A stretch of DNA of 64,000 nucleotides from an uncultured Granulosicoccaceae bacterium. Its GTDB lineage: Bacteria; Pseudomonadota; Gammaproteobacteria; Granulosicoccales; Granulosicoccaceae. Positions within the stretch are counted from its first letter, which is position 1. Every line of letters starts with the position of its first letter. Below the pieces are notes generated by a model. It worked only from the letters and a program-made list of their open reading frames with translations, was not told where the DNA came from and made no database searches. Of this stretch, positions 27,372 through 37,187 are shown piece by piece. The position numbers and the translations under genes are program-made. Location of the stretch: NCBI GenBank assembly GCA_937958675.1, contig CALGND010000114.1, positions 1 to 64,000 on the forward strand. The letters are read 5' to 3'.

Positions 27372-28334
27372 ATGAATAAACAATCTATTGGTAATACCGG
27401 TATTAACGTAACCCCTTTATGTTTTGGCACGTCGGGACTTGGAAACATGCCCGATACCTACGGCTATGAAGTGGACGAGGCCCGGGCACGCGAAACGCTG
27501 CATGCGATATTCGATAGCCCGATTAATTTTTTGGATACCGGCAATAATTATGGCCTTGGACGCAGCGAACAACGCATTGGTGATGCGATAAGAGAACGTG
27601 GCGGTTTACCCAAAGGGTTTGTGCTTTCGACAAAAGTCGATCGGGATATGGCCACCGGTAAATTTGATGCCAGCCGAGTACGACAGTCACTTGAAGAGAG
27701 CCTCACCCGCTTAGGCATCGATACCGTTCCCATGCTGCATTTGCACGACCCAGAGCATGCGCGGGATTTAAACGAAATTACCCGCGAAGGTGGCGCGCTT
27801 GATGAACTGTTTCGCTTAAAAGAGGAAGGCATCGCGCAATCAATCGGGCTTGCGATGGGTCGTATTGATGTGATGTTTCCGATTTTGCGTGAAAGGCCAT
27901 TTGACGTGCTAATAAGTCACAATCGCTATACGCTGTTGAACCGTTCCGCTGATGAGATGTTTGACTATGCGGCCAGTAGTAATATCGCCATACTCAACGC
28001 GGCCCCATTTGCTGGGGGAGTGCTTGCGAAAGGCGGCGCAGTTATGCCGCGCATTACCTATCAACCTGCCGACGAAAAAAAACTGGCACCGGTTCGCGCA
28101 ATCGAATCGATTTGTGCAGAGGCTAATATTGCACCTGGAGCGCTGGCTTTACAGTTTTCGATGAAACGCCAGAACATGACATCGACTATTGTCGGCATCA
28201 CCAAACCTGAAAGAATTGACCAAACCTTAGACTGGGCCAATGCAGAAATACCACCGGCAATATGGGACGAAATTGAATCGCTCGGCTTTGACACAAAGGA
28301 CCCCGAAGCTGACAGGGAATACAAGCCCGGTTAA
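27372..28334 (+). CDS. Aldo/keto reductase (aldose/L-fucose dehydrogenase type)
   Basis: 320 aa TIM-barrel reductase. NFLDTGNNYGLGRSEQRIG carries the catalytic Asp and Tyr, with Lys in STKVDRD and His in MLHLHDPE. It matches the D-threo-aldose 1-dehydrogenase/L-fucose dehydrogenase branch, which oxidises the sugar to its lactone with NAD(P). The placement after the mutarotase and lactonase fits. Confidence 0.82.
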   Translation: MNKQSIGNTGINVTPLCFGTSGLGNMPDTYGYEVDEARARETLHAIFDSPINFLDTGNNYGLGRSEQRIGDAIRERGGLPKGFVLSTKVDRDMATGKFDASRVRQSLEESLTRLGIDTVPMLHLHDPEHARDLNEITREGGALDELFRLKEEGIAQSIGLAMGRIDVMFPILRERPFDVLISHNRYTLLNRSADEMFDYAASSNIAILNAAPFAGGVLAKGGAVMPRITYQPADEKKLAPVRAIESICAEANIAPGALALQFSMKRQNMTSTIVGITKPERIDQTLDWANAEIPPAIWDEIESLGFDTKDPEADREYKPG

Positions 28335-28427
28335 CGTTTAATCTTTTGTTATAGGCGAGCGTTTCAACTTGAATACAATCCCAATCAATGAGACAGTAAG
28401 GTTAGAAATAATGACTGGTACCCATGC

Positions 28428-29408
28428 ATGAATAAGTCTCTTGACAAAAAACTCGAGCGTATTCGCTCAGGCGATTACACGCCCACGGATTTCGTTATAG
28501 CCGATGCCAAAGATGCTGACATGGGTTTTGGCGCTACAGGACCTGGCCCAGTTGCCGGATCGAGCGATAAGCTAAAATCAAAAATTGACTATCTGGCTGC
28601 TATGCAAACAATGGTGAAAAGCCAGCTAGTGGATATTATGTTGATGTCAGCGTCATCAGCAGAAGCGCTGACACAGGACGGCGTATTCGAGCAATCAGCC
28701 GTTACCCCAGCAATTCGCCTAAACGACACATCGGATATTTGGGTGGCGCGCAATAGTGCTTATCGCGAATCACCATCACGCCCATTTCGCACGGCACTAC
28801 TAACTGCAAGCAGCCACATCGCCGATCTTGGGCTCTACTCGATAACCTATTCAAATGATTTGCAGCACGATATGGCGTCCTTAAACGCATACCGTGCGTT
28901 CCGAGAAGAGCTACTTGAGTCCTCTATGAGGCACTTTCTGGAAGTGTTTAACCCAGCATTCGATATTGGTATTAATTCAACTGATATAGGCTTTTATATT
29001 AATGACATGATCGTTAAAACACTAGCTGGGGTAACGCAGAAAGAAGCACCCCACTTTCTGAAAATTCAATTCAATGGTTACAAAGCCATGCAGGAATTAT
29101 CCAGCTACGATCCCAAAAACTTAGTCGTCGGTATTTTAGGTGGTGCCAAAGGCACAACCCGAGATACGTTTGAACTTGTACACCAAGCTGAACAAGCCGG
29201 CGCCCGTGTTGCATTGTTCGGACGTAAAATAAATTTGTCTGAGTCACCTGTATTACTGGTATCTACTATGCGCAAGGTGATTGCCCAAGAGCTTAACCCT
29301 GCTGATGCTGTTAATGCTTATCACGATGGGCTTAAGGAAGCTGGCATAACGGCTGATCGACCTTTAAAGCAAGATGCACAAATAACGGATGAAAGCCTGC
29401 AGGCATGA
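28428..29408 (+). CDS. Aldolase-like TIM-barrel protein of unknown specificity
   Basis: 326 aa. VVGILGGAKGTTRDTFELV and GARVALFGRKINLSE resemble the last strands of class I aldolases of the DhnA/LacD/DeoC type; the N-terminal half is not recognised. It overlaps the PfkB kinase gene by ATGA, so a kinase-aldolase pair acting on a phosphorylated keto-sugar is plausible. A six-codon reading frame (28411-28431) with AAGG upstream ends in an ATGA overlap with this start, which otherwise has no clear ribosome-binding site. Confidence 0.6.
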   Translation: MNKSLDKKLERIRSGDYTPTDFVIADAKDADMGFGATGPGPVAGSSDKLKSKIDYLAAMQTMVKSQLVDIMLMSASSAEALTQDGVFEQSAVTPAIRLNDTSDIWVARNSAYRESPSRPFRTALLTASSHIADLGLYSITYSNDLQHDMASLNAYRAFREELLESSMRHFLEVFNPAFDIGINSTDIGFYINDMIVKTLAGVTQKEAPHFLKIQFNGYKAMQELSSYDPKNLVVGILGGAKGTTRDTFELVHQAEQAGARVALFGRKINLSESPVLLVSTMRKVIAQELNPADAVNAYHDGLKEAGITADRPLKQDAQITDESLQA

Positions 29409-30412
29409 GCCATCGCAGTGGCATCCTGTGCGCCGGTTGTTGGACGCTTGATCAAATTCGTATTGTTGATCATTGGCCGGATGAAGAAACTTTGGCTTAT
29501 ATCGTACGTACCGACAAACAAGGTGGTGGATCGGCGCACAATGTCGGCATCAATTTAAAAAAAATGGACACCTCGCTACCTGTCTACGCGGCAGGCTTAG
29601 TTGGAGAAGATGCAGCTGGGGATTTCTTGCTAGAGCAAGCAGAACAACACGGGATAGATACCACGCAATTACAACGCATCGCGCAAATTCCTACATCCTT
29701 TACCGATGTGATGTCAGTGGAATCAACTGGCAAGCGAACCTTTTTTCATCATCCCGGTGCAAACGATCACATCACGCCAGATCATCTTGATTTCAATCAC
29801 TGCCAGGCAAAAGTATTGCACCTTGGGCTGTTGGGCGTACATAAAATACTGGATACGCCCTGGAAGAGTGAAGCCAATGGTTGGGTTGAACTACTAAAAA
29901 AAGCCAAGTCTGCAGGCATGCAAACTAATATAGAAATGGTGTCGATAGATGCAGAGACAAACCGTCAATTAGCCCTGCCATGCTTAGACTATCTGGATAG
30001 CTTAATCGTTAACGACTACGAAGCCGGTTGCTTAAGCAATGTCGATACTTTAGTCGACGGCGTTGCTGATGCTGACGCCTGTATGACAGCCGCTGAACAC
30101 TTGTTGCGTGACGGTGCTATGGCATTCGTTGTTGTGCACTTTCCGGGTGGGGCTGCCGCCGTGAATCAGACGGGCGATAAATGGCTTGTACCCTCACTTG
30201 AAGTAGCGCCCGACGTCATTAAAAGCTCGGTCGGTGCTGGTGACGCCTTTGCGGCAGGGGTGCTCTATGGTGTACACACTGAACACAATCTTAAGCAGTG
30301 CGTGTTACTAGGGCACACAATAGCCGCAGCAAGTTTGCGCTCAGAGACCACGGTTGGCTCGGTTAAGAGCGTAGATGAATGCTTACAATTGGCGGGTGTA
30401 ACGCTTGAATAA
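29405..30412 (+). CDS. PfkB/ribokinase-family carbohydrate kinase
   Basis: 335 aa. GGGSAHNVGINLKKM near the N-terminus is PfkB motif 1, and SSVGAGDAFAAGVLYG near residue 280 is motif 2 with the catalytic Asp and anion hole. It phosphorylates a sugar or keto-deoxy acid. Translationally coupled to the aldolase-like gene and last in the sugar operon; a palindromic terminator-like element follows. Confidence 0.87.
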   Translation: MSHRSGILCAGCWTLDQIRIVDHWPDEETLAYIVRTDKQGGGSAHNVGINLKKMDTSLPVYAAGLVGEDAAGDFLLEQAEQHGIDTTQLQRIAQIPTSFTDVMSVESTGKRTFFHHPGANDHITPDHLDFNHCQAKVLHLGLLGVHKILDTPWKSEANGWVELLKKAKSAGMQTNIEMVSIDAETNRQLALPCLDYLDSLIVNDYEAGCLSNVDTLVDGVADADACMTAAEHLLRDGAMAFVVVHFPGGAAAVNQTGDKWLVPSLEVAPDVIKSSVGAGDAFAAGVLYGVHTEHNLKQCVLLGHTIAAASLRSETTVGSVKSVDECLQLAGVTLE

Positions 30413-30450
30413 TGACAGCAGGTAGCGACACTGAGCACAGTGAAGCATGG

Positions 30451-30470
30451 ATCCCGGCCTGTGCCGGGAT
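30451..30470. repeat. Palindromic intergenic element (hairpin)
   Basis: ATCCCGGC and GCCGGGAT form a perfect 8-bp stem around CTGT, followed by GACAGTGAAGG. It resembles the widespread CCCGG...CCGGGATGAC intergenic palindromes of proteobacteria. It sits between convergent genes (PfkB kinase and cobQ) and probably ends transcription from both sides. A diverged relative lies at 37979-38014. Confidence 0.75.
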
Positions 30471-30542
30471 GACAGTGAAGGCCTACTCTCTGAGATGACA
30501 GAACTGAATATCCTAGGCCACTACTGGTCAATTAAGGGCTAA

Positions 30543-32024
30543 TTACGGGTCAATACAAACAATGCTCGCTAACGCTGCCATATCAGTACACGCCTCCAAG
30601 GTATCGGCCAGGCGATCCAACTCTTTCTCTCTTAGCGTCTCATAGTCAAATTCGCTTACCAGATTACTAGCACCAGCCCATTTCAAAATTGCGGCCAAGC
30701 TCTCTTGCGAATCAAACAAACCATGAATATAACTTGCACGGATTTGATCATCGGCTGAGCATATGCCATCATCAACGCTAAGCCCCTCAGCATTCTCAAT
30801 TTGCGCAAATGCTTGTAGGTCTGGACTGTTACTTGTCACACCCATATGTATCTCATAGCCATGCACTGACGCATCATTGCACTTAAGCTTTCCGCTTACA
30901 CGGCGCAGCGCCTTGGCTTGCGTTAGTACCGTGGTGCAATCAAGCAATGCTAAGCCATCACTCTCACCCACCTGTCCCTCTACTCCTAGCGGGTCACTGA
31001 TGCTCTGACCAAGCATTTGATAACCGCCACAAATACCGAGTACTTTACCGCCATAACGCAGGTGCTTTTTTATCGCAACATCCCAGCCCTGCTCCTTTAG
31101 ATGTTGAAGATCTTGCCTCACCGATTTGGAGCCAGGCAGAATGATCAGATCGCAAGGAGGGATAATGCCTTCTGGCGCTACATATTGGAGGTTAACGTTA
31201 GGGTGTAGCCTTAAAGGATCAAAATCAGTGTGATTACTGATCCTTGGAAACACTGGCACGCATACCGTTATTTGAACATCAGCAGTGTACTGCTCGCTGT
31301 TGATTGCATCTTCAGCTTCGAGATGAAACGCCTTGATATACGGGACAACACCTAGCACTGGAACACCCGTACGCTTTTCTAACCATTCAACGCCAGGAAG
31401 TAGCAATTTAATATCGCCACGAAAGCGGTTAATGTAAAACCCTTTTACTCGCGCTTTTTCCGTATCACTCAATAGCTCAAGCGTGCCCACTAGATGCGCA
31501 AACGAACCACCGCGATCAATATCGGTGACCAACACAACTGGGCAATCTACCTCTTCGGCAAAACCCATATTGGCAATATCACCTTCGCGTAGGTTTATCT
31601 CAGCTGGGCTTCCTGCGCCCTCAACCAATATCGTTGAGTACTGCTGTTGCAACTTTGCATATGAATCGAGCACTGCCGCCATGGCTGTTTTTTTGTATTC
31701 ATGAAAACCAGTTGCTTCAAAGTTACCAACAGGTTTGCCTTGCACAATGATTTGAGCACCAGTATCACTGTTGGGCTTAATGAGAATGGGATTCATATGC
31801 ACTGAGGTTTCAACACCACAGGCTTGCGCTTGCACGGCTTGTGCTCGGCCTATCTCTCCACCATCCGGGGTGACCGCACTATTAAGTGCCATGTTTTGCG
31901 GTTTAAAAGGCGCAACCTTGACACCGCGCCTTAAAAGCATGCGCCCAAGACCTGCCACTAAGGTACTCTTACCAGCGTCGGATGTGGTGCCTTGCACCAT
32001 TAGCGTTCTAGGTTTATCGCTCAT
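30543..32024 (-). CDS. cobQ: Cobyric acid synthase CobQ
   Basis: 493 aa from the ATG at 32024 ([12 protein letters not shown]); a longer frame to 32072 is unlikely. The N-terminal ATP-binding domain has [19 protein letters not shown]. The C-terminal glutaminase domain has the nucleophile Cys in [13 protein letters not shown] and the His in SYIHGLFDS. It amidates adenosylcobyrinic acid a,c-diamide in B12 synthesis or salvage. No other cobalamin gene is in the window. Confidence 0.93.
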   Translation of the reverse strand: MSDKPRTLMVQGTTSDAGKSTLVAGLGRMLLRRGVKVAPFKPQNMALNSAVTPDGGEIGRAQAVQAQACGVETSVHMNPILIKPNSDTGAQIIVQGKPVGNFEATGFHEYKKTAMAAVLDSYAKLQQQYSTILVEGAGSPAEINLREGDIANMGFAEEVDCPVVLVTDIDRGGSFAHLVGTLELLSDTEKARVKGFYINRFRGDIKLLLPGVEWLEKRTGVPVLGVVPYIKAFHLEAEDAINSEQYTADVQITVCVPVFPRISNHTDFDPLRLHPNVNLQYVAPEGIIPPCDLIILPGSKSVRQDLQHLKEQGWDVAIKKHLRYGGKVLGICGGYQMLGQSISDPLGVEGQVGESDGLALLDCTTVLTQAKALRRVSGKLKCNDASVHGYEIHMGVTSNSPDLQAFAQIENAEGLSVDDGICSADDQIRASYIHGLFDSQESLAAILKWAGASNLVSEFDYETLREKELDRLADTLEACTDMAALASIVCIDP

Positions 32025-32038
32025 AGCTAATCTAGATG

Positions 32039-33235
32039 TTATCTGGCAATCTTGCCATTTATTATGCAGCAAGCAGCGCTACAGAATTTGCGCAAGCGCT
32101 CTAGTTCTGACTCCAATGCACTCCATCGGCCTTTACCCAATTTCACGCCCGGCTCTAACCATAGATTATCGACTAAGAGCTCATTACTTTGACGATCATG
32201 CTTGACCTCAATACGACCAATGATTTGATCAAACTCTAGCAATGGATATACGTAGTAACCATATACCCGCTTATCAGGCGGTGTGTACATCTCAATTCGG
32301 TACTCAAAGCCAAAAAGGCGCTCCAAACGTTTTCGATCGCGCAGTGCTGGGTCAAACGGATTGAGTATTCGCAACCTGCGTGTAGGTTCAGGTGGTGCGT
32401 TAATCAATGCTTTGTCTTTTGTAAAGCAAAGTGCATCAGTAAGCTCGCCCGTTGATGACTCCACTTTAAGTTGCGTAAACTGATCCGCGTTTGCCTCACA
32501 CCATTGCTTGGTTTCAGGCAAGCTGCACGCTTCCCAAAAGCGCATGATCTCACCTGGGCTTGCCATTCCTAAACGCGATAAGGCATTGCTACACAACCAG
32601 TCTATTTGCTCGTTATCAGGAATGACCTCTGATAGCAAATGCGCAGGGTATACCCGCTGTGCTAAATCGTAGTACTTAATAAAGTTCTTACGATGCGACA
32701 CCGCCAGCTCACCCTTCAACCACAGATAATCCAGCGTGCGCTTATGTGCAGGCTTACTCCATATTGCGCCAGATGCAGGCTTTGTAAACTCATGGTGCTT
32801 GAAATCCTTAGAGGCTAGCGGCCCATCGCTAACGATCTTGTCGATTAGCTCAGCCTGTTCGGCATTGTTAAGCACACCCTCGCGCCACCCCGGTTTTTCG
32901 TACTGCTTTGCGCGGCGAGCGAATTGGCGTTGCCAATACGGCAAAATTTGCATCGGCAGTAAGCAAGCATCGTGAGAGAAATGCTCAAACACACCACGAT
33001 GTTTATGCATAAGTGTTTCAAGATGGCTTGGCCGATATTGGGTACGACGGCTCCACAGAATATGATCGTGCGCTCGAGCGACCACACGTATCGGATCTTG
33101 CTGCAACAACCCCAGCTCATTGATGATCACGCCTGCAGTAGCCGCATCACAGTGCCCGGTTGGGGCAGAACTCAAGCCTTGCGAGTGCAGCCATAGCCAT
33201 CGTGCGTGTCGATTACTGATGTTAAGCACTGTCAC
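32039..33235 (-). CDS. ycaQ: YcaQ-family interstrand-crosslink DNA glycosylase
   Basis: 398 aa, close to E. coli YcaQ in length. The winged-helix HTH_42 fold shows the catalytic Q-x-D motif in [22 protein letters not shown], followed by [14 protein letters not shown]. YcaQ (AlkX) removes alkylated bases from DNA crosslinks. Its location next to a biosynthetic cluster is suggestive, since AlkZ-type glycosylases can be self-resistance factors for DNA-alkylating products, but this member has the YcaQ-type QxD and may be housekeeping. Confidence 0.85.
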   Translation of the reverse strand: MTVLNISNRHARWLWLHSQGLSSAPTGHCDAATAGVIINELGLLQQDPIRVVARAHDHILWSRRTQYRPSHLETLMHKHRGVFEHFSHDACLLPMQILPYWQRQFARRAKQYEKPGWREGVLNNAEQAELIDKIVSDGPLASKDFKHHEFTKPASGAIWSKPAHKRTLDYLWLKGELAVSHRKNFIKYYDLAQRVYPAHLLSEVIPDNEQIDWLCSNALSRLGMASPGEIMRFWEACSLPETKQWCEANADQFTQLKVESSTGELTDALCFTKDKALINAPPEPTRRLRILNPFDPALRDRKRLERLFGFEYRIEMYTPPDKRVYGYYVYPLLEFDQIIGRIEVKHDRQSNELLVDNLWLEPGVKLGKGRWSALESELERLRKFCSAACCIINGKIAR

Positions 33236-33280
33236 TGGGATGGTCTACGTCATTGATTTAATGTGATTTTGGCAAGGTTT

Positions 33281-33299
33281 TGTCTCAGAATTTGAGACA
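33281..33299. promoter_or_regulatory. Inverted repeat, possible operator at the left end of the biosynthetic cluster
   Basis: TGTCTCA and TGAGACA are exact complements separated by GAATT. It lies 100 bp before the first cluster gene and 46 bp before the divergent ycaQ start. The size fits a TetR/MarR-like dimer site. No regulator gene is adjacent. Confidence 0.55.
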
Positions 33300-33399
33300 C
33301 AAGACCCATTCAAACAGCCGCTAGACAACTATAACAATCTCGAGCCGATAAATACCTTAATATCAACTTGTTAGGGCTAGTTATTCAAACCGACCAATA

Positions 33400-34248
33400 A
33401 TGCACAAGGAGATCACTGAATTGCAGAACAGCTTTGTCACCATTACAGGTGACAATGGCTATCAATTGAATGCCCGCTTTTGGCAGGCGGACGGTGCTCG
33501 GGCGTTGCTAGTGTTGATTCATGGTGTGGTCAGCCATAGCGAATGGCTAAAAACCATAGCAGCTCCTCTTGCACAGCAAGGCATCAGCAGTCTTGCAATC
33601 GATAGACGTGGCGCGGGTCTAAACACCTTAGCTCGTGGCGACGCTCCATCCTCAGATGCACTGCTTAAGGATCTAGACGCTGGCATGCAGTGGGCGGCTC
33701 ATCAAAACCTGCCGATACACTTATGCGGATTTTGTTGGGGTAGCAATTACGTGGTTAATTACCTAGCAGACTACCCAGTCAACATTGCCAGCATGGTGTT
33801 TATTGCACCTTCGCTTTTTCCAGCGGCTTGGATTATTGAGCAACCATTTGAAGTGGGCGAATCTTCTGAGGCTACTGAAAACCCTGTCATGCCAATCGAT
33901 CAGTTTACCGACGGCCCTATGTTCAAATCGTATATCAAGCCAGACCCTCATCGCTTGCGCAAAGTGTCCACCAGAATGAATAGCTGCATGCAATCATTCT
34001 CACGTGGCATTTGGATGAAATTTTTAAGGTTAAAATACCCTTGCCTGATGATCCTAGGCGACAAAGACTCAGTGGTTGATAATGACGCCACTCGTCAGGT
34101 GTTTGACCGCTTACCGATCGAACAGAAAAAACAGCTTATATTGGATGCTGCTCACGGTATTCAATTTGATCAACCGAGTGCCGCGGCAAACAGTATTGCT
34201 CAATGGGTTAAATCAGGCCATTTGCCACAACAATCACGTGACCAGTAA
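33400..34248 (+). CDS. Alpha/beta hydrolase with a Cys nucleophile elbow
   Basis: 282 aa. LLVLIHGVVSHSEW is the oxyanion region, the elbow reads GFCWGS (Cys where Ser is usual), the acid is in LGDKDSVVD and His in DAAHGIQF. It resembles monoacylglycerol-lipase/acyl-transferase-like hydrolases. The start is uncertain: the ATG at 33400 has no Shine-Dalgarno, whereas an in-frame TTG at 33421 has AAGGAG 9 nt upstream. First gene of a rightward set with a methyltransferase, flavoprotein and SDR; may be an acyltransferase or editing thioesterase of the pathway. Confidence 0.77.
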   Translation: MHKEITELQNSFVTITGDNGYQLNARFWQADGARALLVLIHGVVSHSEWLKTIAAPLAQQGISSLAIDRRGAGLNTLARGDAPSSDALLKDLDAGMQWAAHQNLPIHLCGFCWGSNYVVNYLADYPVNIASMVFIAPSLFPAAWIIEQPFEVGESSEATENPVMPIDQFTDGPMFKSYIKPDPHRLRKVSTRMNSCMQSFSRGIWMKFLRLKYPCLMILGDKDSVVDNDATRQVFDRLPIEQKKQLILDAAHGIQFDQPSAAANSIAQWVKSGHLPQQSRDQ

Positions 34249-34261
34249 AGCTACCAACACC

Positions 34262-35446
34262 ATGGACAAATCAGAAAATTTTTCCACCACTCGTCACTCA
34301 TTTACTACATGGGCAAAAAACCAACTCTTTGACAATGATCACCGCGTCGCGACTAAGTTGCTTGATAGCGCCGTTGATGTGCATCTCATCAATCTATATC
34401 GCGATCTAGACATACACAACAAACTAACAAAGGCAGCCACTGCTGTTCAGCTTTCTGAAGCTTTGGGATTCTCCGATAGCGCCCATATCGCTTTGCAGCC
34501 AATGCTCAAGCGCTTGGCTAATCACCATAGCTTTATTGATGCAGATGGGCCGGGGCTAGATTGCCAATTTAAACCCAATCAACAACCCGATGATCTAAGT
34601 CATACCCTACCCGGCATCACGGATCGTATGGGTAAGCTAGGTAACGATTACCTGGCCACCCTCGAATTTCTAAATTTTGGTGCTACGCATTTTGTCAGAT
34701 CAATGCGTGATGACCACGAATTTATGGATCGAGTTTTAACGGGTCAAGAAAAAGAATTTGAAGAAACTTGGCATCGCGCAACCAATACTGACCCGCTGCA
34801 AGATATACACGGCATCATGGGCGCAAAAGCGGTCGAACTATTATTTGATGGCGGTAGTATTCTTGAAGTCGGCGGTGGTACTGGCAACGGCCTACGCAAT
34901 AACCTTGATGCCTTACTGAATGCAGGCAGAATAGCCGAAGTTGAGAAATACATTTTTACCGATGTCAGCATGCAGTTCATTCTCAACACCAAACGCGAGT
35001 TAGCGGCTCGCTACCCAAAAGACACATGCAAATGGCAATTGCTTAACATCAACAAAGATTGGACCGAGCAACGAGTACCCAAAGGTGAGGTATCGATGAT
35101 CTATGGTGTAAACGCTGCGCACATTGCCATGCACACGGTCGATTTTATGAAGGAGTGCATTGAAACACTTAAGCCTGGTGGCATAGTCGTGTTTTCAGAA
35201 CGTATCCGTAGGCCATTAGAAGAAATGGCTCCTCGCGAAATTGTTCTTAATCAGTCTTCATATCATCGCACTGCTGCTATTCGCCACCCTGAGTACCGAC
35301 CACAGCATGCTTATTTGGCACGCGAGCATTGGTTACGAGCGTGCGAGTTAGCTGGCTTTAGTGAATATGATAGTTGGCCTCATGAATCCTCACTGTCGGA
35401 TTACTTCCCCGAGCAATACGCCAGGGTAATTGTTGCTAGAAAGTAG
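34262..35446 (+). CDS. SAM-dependent methyltransferase
   Basis: 394 aa from the ATG at 34262, 13 bp after the hydrolase stop. The N-terminal 140 residues are helical and resemble the dimerisation/substrate domain of secondary-metabolite methyltransferases. Motif I is SILEVGGGTGNG, the acidic residue binding the SAM ribose is in YIFTDVS, and LKPGGIVVFSE is the post-core strand. It likely methylates O, N or C of the starter unit or product of the NRPS cluster; the substrate is unknown. Confidence 0.82.
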   Translation: MDKSENFSTTRHSFTTWAKNQLFDNDHRVATKLLDSAVDVHLINLYRDLDIHNKLTKAATAVQLSEALGFSDSAHIALQPMLKRLANHHSFIDADGPGLDCQFKPNQQPDDLSHTLPGITDRMGKLGNDYLATLEFLNFGATHFVRSMRDDHEFMDRVLTGQEKEFEETWHRATNTDPLQDIHGIMGAKAVELLFDGGSILEVGGGTGNGLRNNLDALLNAGRIAEVEKYIFTDVSMQFILNTKRELAARYPKDTCKWQLLNINKDWTEQRVPKGEVSMIYGVNAAHIAMHTVDFMKECIETLKPGGIVVFSERIRRPLEEMAPREIVLNQSSYHRTAAIRHPEYRPQHAYLAREHWLRACELAGFSEYDSWPHESSLSDYFPEQYARVIVARK

Positions 35447-35454
35447 ATATTGAT

Positions 35455-37185
35455 ATGACAACCATTAAAACCTGGTACACCGATGTGCTTATTGTGGGCG
35501 GTGGTGGTGCTGCAACCGCTGCTACCATTGCAGCACACGAAGCTGGTGCTAGCACCATGCTGGCGGTTAAAGGCCAGTTTGGTGTGCCTGGTGTGCGCGG
35601 GGCCGGCGCCACATCAAATCCAGTGGGTGACTATTGGACTATCCGTACCATTGGCCCAAAAGGCGGTTTTTTTAATCCACCTGAGGCGATCTTATCGGAC
35701 ATGTTGCAAACCGGCTTAGGTATGGCCAATCAAGCATTGTGCGAAATTTTTGTCGAAGAAGCACCAGCAGCAATTGCTCGTTTGCGAGAAATGGGTATGA
35801 AGTTTCAAAGCCGGATGCTGGCTACGATGCCAGCAAACGATAACAACAAAACTAACAATATTGTGGCAATACAAAAAGCCATTATCGAAGAAACACAAAC
35901 ACAAGTGCTCGAAGGCGCAAATCTAACCGATCTTATTGTTGAAAACGGGATCTGCTACGGCGCGGTGGGAGTCAACGACAATGGCGAGCCGTTTATCGTG
36001 CGCTGCGGCGCAGTTGTACTGGCCACAGGTGGTGTTGGGCAAATGTTTCAATACAGCTTTAACCCACCGGGTAACACCGGCGATGGCTATGCCATGGCTA
36101 TACGTGCCGGGGCGGAGCTAACAAACATGGAATACATGCAGCAAGGCATCGCCACTACTTGGCCTTCTCAAGGCATCGTCATGCTGTATGAAATGGAAGA
36201 GCCCTACCGGCTAATTAATCGCCATGGCAAAGCATTCCTACAAGACTACCTCCCAGAAGGAGTCGATTTAAACGAGGTGTGCCGACAAAAATCTTCACAT
36301 TGGCCGGTGAGCTCACGCGATGACTCAATACATCTTGATCGTGCGATTAAAGCAGAAGGATTAAAAAACGACGGCTTAGCACCGGGAGTACATGCGCCGG
36401 TGTACCTGGATATGTCACGCGCTGAACGAGGCTTCTTGCCTGAGTTATTCCCAGCCTTTATGCTGGAAAAAGGGATTGATATATCTAAAGACTTGCTGCA
36501 AGTACAAAACCACCACCACACCAGTAATGGAGGCGTGTGTATCGATGAACATGGTCAATCTAACATTACCGGTTTGTTTGCCATTGGTGAAGCATCCGCA
36601 TGGCAAGGAGCGGATCGACTAGGTGGCACAATGCTGGGGGGCTCCCAGGTGTTTGGTTGGCGCGCGGGTGAGCAGGCTGCTATCGTGGCTCGCCAGACTG
36701 GTAATAAAGCGACGCAAACTGAGGCTATTGATGCTGTACTACAACCACTGCATCAAGCAACAAGACGAACAGGCGAAAATACGGTTGCACAGTTACACAA
36801 AGAACTACAAACCCTTATGTGGGAAACCCTAATTGTAGAAAAGGACGAAACATCACTAGCGCGTGCGCGGCAAGGTATTGCCAAGATCACTGACAGGCTT
36901 AAAAATGATACCGGCATTACGCAGCCGATGGATCACGCTGGTATGGCAGAGATGCGTAATATGTTATGCGTTGGCAACATGATTACTGAAGCTGCTGGTA
37001 TGCGTACTGAAAGCCGTGGTAGCCACTTTCGTAGTGACTTCCCAGCACGTGACGATAAAAACTGGTTAACGAATATTGTACAAACAATGGATAGCGGAAG
37101 TTTGCAATTGCGCAAGCAATGGCTCAGCGAAGCAAACGGATGGGTCGACCAACCCAACGATGTCAGAATCACACCTTGGGGATAA
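35455..37185 (+). CDS. FAD-dependent oxidoreductase (fumarate reductase/aspartate oxidase flavoprotein type)
   Basis: 576 aa. The dinucleotide-binding TDVLIVGGGGAATAATIAA is at the N-terminus; VLATGGVGQMF and GLFAIGEASAWQGADRLGGT are the second FAD motifs. A C-terminal helical domain follows as in SdhA/FrdA/NadB. The catalytic Arg/His set cannot be assigned by eye. It could reduce or desaturate an alpha,beta-unsaturated acid. It sits 8 bp after the methyltransferase and 2 bp before the SDR, so clearly in the same operon. Confidence 0.82.
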   Translation: MTTIKTWYTDVLIVGGGGAATAATIAAHEAGASTMLAVKGQFGVPGVRGAGATSNPVGDYWTIRTIGPKGGFFNPPEAILSDMLQTGLGMANQALCEIFVEEAPAAIARLREMGMKFQSRMLATMPANDNNKTNNIVAIQKAIIEETQTQVLEGANLTDLIVENGICYGAVGVNDNGEPFIVRCGAVVLATGGVGQMFQYSFNPPGNTGDGYAMAIRAGAELTNMEYMQQGIATTWPSQGIVMLYEMEEPYRLINRHGKAFLQDYLPEGVDLNEVCRQKSSHWPVSSRDDSIHLDRAIKAEGLKNDGLAPGVHAPVYLDMSRAERGFLPELFPAFMLEKGIDISKDLLQVQNHHHTSNGGVCIDEHGQSNITGLFAIGEASAWQGADRLGGTMLGGSQVFGWRAGEQAAIVARQTGNKATQTEAIDAVLQPLHQATRRTGENTVAQLHKELQTLMWETLIVEKDETSLARARQGIAKITDRLKNDTGITQPMDHAGMAEMRNMLCVGNMITEAAGMRTESRGSHFRSDFPARDDKNWLTNIVQTMDSGSLQLRKQWLSEANGWVDQPNDVRITPWG

Positions 37186-37187
37186 CG

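Noticed and set aside
31950-32060. Possible cobalamin riboswitch upstream of cobQ
   Set aside because: Only 14 bp separate ycaQ from the chosen cobQ start, and no B12-box-like sequence was seen; there is no room for the aptamer.
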